A DNA stretch of 15,490 bases, taken from CAYGHG01 sp964349515. Its GTDB lineage: Bacteria; Oederibacteriota; PGYV01; CAYGHG01. The stretch's first letter is position 1; each line of letters begins with the position of its first letter. The notes under the pieces were generated by a model. That model made no database searches. It worked only from the letters and a program-made list of their open reading frames with translations, and was not told where the DNA came from. Shown one piece after another: positions 12,856 to 15,490 of the stretch. Where the stretch lies: the NCBI GenBank assembly GCA_964349515.1, contig CAYGHG010000062.1, positions 1 to 15,490 of the forward strand, written 5' to 3'. The translations under genes were made by a program, and so were the position numbers.

Positions 12856-15490
12856 TTCACCACCGCTATCTTTTTGGTTACTACTCTGTTGTTATTTTCT
12901 ATTTTCATTATGTATATTCCGTTTTTAATCTTTACACCCCTGCCGTCACAAATATCCCACGTCACCCTGTTTATCCCTGCTGTTACCTCATTTTCACCCA
13001 GAGTTATCTCTCTTATCAGAGTGCCGCCGGTACTGTATATTGTAATACGCGTCTCCGCCGGCTCTTCACAGCCAAACCTTATCACAGTCTCGTTTTTAGC
13101 GGGATTGGGGTAAGCATAAACGCTCTTGCTGTCAAAAACAACGTTTCTCTCCCTGCCGCTTTTTACTGCGAGCATCCCCACACCCGGCTGTTCGCCGAGG
13201 ACTTTTATTCCATTTATGTAAACGCATATTTTATCCCAGTCCGTGTACTGTGTAAAAGGATAGAAGGAATGGTCATTGGACTGGTTGTAACTGCTCCAGT
13301 TGCTCTTATTAAACCTTGCCTGTATTTCAGCGTATTCGCCCTGCCCAAGGCTGCCCGCAGACTGTGCAAAGGTAATTTTCAGGTATCTGTCCTGCCCTCC
13401 GCCGTAAGCACCGCTTTCTATTGCTTTTTGTACAGCTGACGTTATGTTTGTACCCGCGGGCAGTTTACCCGCGTAATCCACTACTGCGGTCTCTGTCTCA
13501 CCCTGCCCTTCATAACTGTACCAGTACCTGATTTCCACCGAGGACAAATCAAGAGGCGTACCGGATGTATTGTATAATCTTATATTGGGTTTGGGCGAGT
13601 TTGTACCCGTGTTGTTGTCAGCTGACATATACTTTAGCAACAGATTAGGCAGTACCGGCGTAGGCGTCAGCGTCATTACCGGAGTCTCTGTAACAGCCGT
13701 CAGACTGCTTGTTACTGTTTCAGTTATTGTCGGCGTTACAGTCGCAGTCACAGTTTCAGTAACTGACATTGTAACCGTCTGAGTTATTGTGGCCGTAGCT
13801 GTAGGCGTAATCGTAATTGTAATCGTAGGCGTTATAGTAGGTGTGATTGTTGCCGTAATTGTAGGTGTTATCGTGTCCGTAACTGTATCTGTCGCGGTTT
13901 CCGTGTATGTCGTTGTGGCAGTCAGCGTTTCTGTACTTGTCGCGCTTACAGTCTCTGACGGTGTTTCAGTAACAGACGGCGTCTGAGTAAATGTGTCCTG
14001 CGGCGTAGGGGTATCTGACTCGTAAATCACGGGAGTTTCCGTGACTGTCATTGTAGGCATGTCAAACGGCTCTGTTCCCCACGCAAGAACGCCGTCAACA
14101 TAAACAGTTACTTTGTCCCATTCGGTATATGCTGTCGTACTGTTATAGCTCCAGTCATTTGACTGTGTGTAAGACGACCAGTCTGTATTATTAAACCTCG
14201 TAAATATCTGGAGATACTGGCCTGAGAGCAGGCTTCCTGCGGCCGGGCTGAAATTTATTTTCAGATACCTGTTCTGCCCCGCAGGATATGCACCTGTTGT
14301 TATCTGTGCCGTAGTATTCTGCTTTATGTCAGTACCCGGCGGCAGTATGCGGATGTCATCTTTTTCCGCCGTCTCCCCCTGCCCGGAGCCTTCATAGGTG
14401 TACCAGTAACGGATTTCAACCCTGTGAAGCTCCAGTACCCTTGTATCCATATTATGCAGTTCCATCTGTTGATGAGGGGAATTGCTCGGCTCATTGTTGT
14501 CGCTCGACCTGTATTTTAGAACAAGCGCCATTGCCGGGGTACTGGTAGGTGTAACAGTCGGTGTTACCGTGTGTGTCGGCGTGATGGTAGCTGTCTCGGT
14601 TATCGTGGATGTGACTGTAGGCGTCCCAAATACTATGGTTAGCACCTCTGACGGCTCACTTTCCTGGTCGTATTCATCTATTACCGTGAATATGTAAGAG
14701 TATGACTGCCCCGGCTCTACGTCCATGTCTATGAATGACTCACCCGGCTCCAAAGGCACGTCGTTTAAACGCTTGTAGGGGCTTCCTGCTTTATATACAT
14801 AAGTCCTGCCAAGCCCCCAATTATATACAAACTTAATTCCCTGTATTGTAACTGCAGTATAAAACATTGACATTGCCGGCGGAGGCGGAGGCGCCGGAGA
14901 AAGCGGTACAGGCACTCCATTGCCGACTATGTAAAACGCACTGCCTGATATAAAACAAACCCTGCTCTGATTGTCTATTATTATCTCTTTCTTATCCCCT
15001 ACTGCATTCATGAGAAATTTACTTTTTCCTCCTGCGTAATTGCTCCCTCTTATCTGCGAGTATGTGCCGTATATCACATCGCCGCTGTGGTCTGTGGTCA
15101 GATCAGTGCGTATCTGCCAGTCGTTATTGTTGGCGTCATCAAAGTTCAGATACCGCAGGGTGTTCCCGCTTGGATTATGCACCAGCATATCCTGTCTGTA
15201 AGAACCGCTTACATACACAAACTCTGTACCCCTCGTTGACCCGAGCGGCGGCATACTGCCTACAATATCCGAAGTATTCACCTGCCCGCCTGTTTCAAAA
15301 ATATACGGTTCGGAAAGATTGGATGCCTTGAGGCAGACGTATTTGTATTTTAACGCTGATGTATCATATACCCTAAAGTATATCCTGTCGGAAGAAGAAT
15401 TTATCACAGTATTGCTTCTGTTTTTCAAGCTTGTCTGAGTGCTGAAATTAACAGTTCCAGGAATTGTTTTTTCCATTGCCAGTGTGCTGT
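12852..15490 (-). CDS. Large secreted surface protein with two CBM3 modules, Thr-rich linkers and C-terminal sorting domain (N-terminus outside the window)
   Basis: The frame is open to the window edge; the ATG at 15476 is probably internal. Numbering from that Met gives 874 residues. Residues 1-190 are strand-rich, possibly propeller-like (RIYFRVYDTS, EFVYVSGSYRQDMLVHNPSG). After PAPPPPP comes a possible Fn3-like domain (about 201-283, ending VIDEYDQESEPSEVLTIVF). Linker 1 (285-316) precedes CBM3 module 1 (317-470: VEIRYWYTYEG, RFNNTDWSSYTQSNDWSYN, WDKVTVYVDGVLAWGTEP). Linker 2 (473-610) precedes CBM3 module 2 (612-765: VEIRYWYSYEGQGE, RFNKSNWSSYNQSNDHSF, DWDKICVYINGIKVLGEQP). The end (788-874: YAYPNPAKNETVIRFG ... 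WDICDGRGVKIKNGIYIMKI) is a FlgD-Ig/T9SS-type sorting domain. CBM3 binds crystalline cellulose in scaffoldins and cellulases; here the Arg and Trp of the binding strip (RF..xxW) are kept, but the Trp/His part is altered. No catalytic domain is visible in the window. Confidence 0.9.
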   Translation of the reverse strand, partial: STLAMEKTIPGTVNFSTQTSLKNRSNTVINSSSDRIYFRVYDTSALKYKYVCLKASNLSEPYIFETGGQVNTSDIVGSMPPLGSTRGTEFVYVSGSYRQDMLVHNPSGNTLRYLNFDDANNNDWQIRTDLTTDHSGDVIYGTYSQIRGSNYAGGKSKFLMNAVGDKKEIIIDNQSRVCFISGSAFYIVGNGVPVPLSPAPPPPPAMSMFYTAVTIQGIKFVYNWGLGRTYVYKAGSPYKRLNDVPLEPGESFIDMDVEPGQSYSYIFTVIDEYDQESEPSEVLTIVFGTPTVTSTITETATITPTHTVTPTVTPTSTPAMALVLKYRSSDNNEPSNSPHQQMELHNMDTRVLELHRVEIRYWYTYEGSGQGETAEKDDIRILPPGTDIKQNTTAQITTGAYPAGQNRYLKINFSPAAGSLLSGQYLQIFTRFNNTDWSSYTQSNDWSYNSTTAYTEWDKVTVYVDGVLAWGTEPFDMPTMTVTETPVIYESDTPTPQDTFTQTPSVTETPSETVSATSTETLTATTTYTETATDTVTDTITPTITATITPTITPTITITITPTATATITQTVTMSVTETVTATVTPTITETVTSSLTAVTETPVMTLTPTPVLPNLLLKYMSADNNTGTNSPKPNIRLYNTSGTPLDLSSVEIRYWYSYEGQGETETAVVDYAGKLPAGTNITSAVQKAIESGAYGGGQDRYLKITFAQSAGSLGQGEYAEIQARFNKSNWSSYNQSNDHSFYPFTQYTDWDKICVYINGIKVLGEQPGVGMLAVKSGRERNVVFDSKSVYAYPNPAKNETVIRFGCEEPAETRITIYSTGGTLIREITLGENEVTAGINRVTWDICDGRGVKIKNGIYIMKIENNNRVVTKKIAVVK
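13647..14060 (-). repeat. Long Thr-alternating linker encoded by imperfect hexanucleotide repeats
   Basis: The coding strand specifies about 138 residues in which Thr recurs at roughly every second position (TVTETP, TITPTITATITPTITPT, TVTDTITPTI). On the plus strand this appears as a run of hexamers with GT at a fixed place, clearest at 13801-13920. Codons vary, so the repeat is degenerate at DNA level but regular in protein. It links the two CBM3 modules and is likely extended and possibly O-glycosylated. Confidence 0.85.
14529..14624 (-). repeat. Shorter Thr-alternating linker
   Basis: About 32 residues (TITETATITPTHTVTPTVTP and flanks) between the Fn3-like domain and CBM3 module 1, with the same hexanucleotide rhythm as the longer linker. 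Confidence 0.8.

Noticed and set aside
12646..13439. Plus-strand open frames of 155 and 200 codons opposite the small exported protein and the CBM3 gene.
   Set aside because: They are rich in Tyr/Phe/Val runs as expected from the complement of the coding strand, and the minus-strand frames have clear domains.
13570..13986. Val-rich plus-strand frames opposite the Thr linker.
   Set aside because: They are the antisense of Thr codons (ACN read as NGT), a by-product of the repeat.
13647..14060. Repeated short units considered as a CRISPR array or DNA-level satellite.
   Set aside because: Units are 6 bases, degenerate and in frame within a protein; there are no spacers and no cas genes.

Overview
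The window reads as a stretch of chromosome from a Gram-negative-type (diderm) bacterium of moderate G+C, most likely an uncultivated candidate-phylum lineage. Support for this is the outer-membrane-style beta-strand protein, the type IV pilin-like genes with the GW...G.V.VNSTA...G..Y..Y tail common in environmental genomes, and a very large Thr-rich surface protein with a C-terminal sorting-type domain. Linkers of alternating Thr are often seen in Candidatus Goldbacteria/Firestonebacteria-type genomes, but that placement is inference. All genes lie on the minus strand, so the window is best read from high to low coordinates. Coding density is very high; no stretch over 300 bases lacks a gene. 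No tRNA, rRNA, CRISPR array, insertion sequence or phage gene was seen.

Region A (15490 to 12292): a very large secreted protein, truncated at its N-terminus by the window edge, with a possible Fn3-like domain, two family-3 carbohydrate-binding modules (CBM3), two Thr-rich linkers and a C-terminal FlgD-Ig/T9SS-like sorting domain. It overlaps by ATGA a small exported protein of unknown function.

Region B (12192 to 5563): a well-formed sigma70-type promoter opens a tightly packed operon. Its order is an exported/membrane protein of unknown function, rpiB, glyA, a type IV pilin-like protein, a HAMP membrane protein without an output domain, a second pilin-like protein, a polytopic O-antigen-ligase-family protein with a TPR tail, and nrdR. 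rpiB, glyA and nrdR are often neighbours in other bacteria; here a four-gene pilin/HAMP/pilin/ligase cassette sits between glyA and nrdR. Genes are joined by overlaps or gaps under 20 bases, and several Shine-Dalgarno sequences overlap the preceding stop codon.

Region C (5553 to 1): a second promoter opens an operon with a probable outer membrane beta-barrel protein, accA (fatty acid synthesis), an N-acetylmuramoyl-L-alanine amidase, a GerMN-domain protein and valS (TTG start, C-terminal end outside the window). It mixes envelope biogenesis (lipid precursor, peptidoglycan hydrolysis, outer membrane) with one translation gene.

The most interesting parts are the pilin/HAMP/pilin/ligase cassette, which could be a self-contained surface-filament module with its own glycan ligase and a membrane signalling or assembly partner, and the CBM3 surface protein with its small coupled partner.
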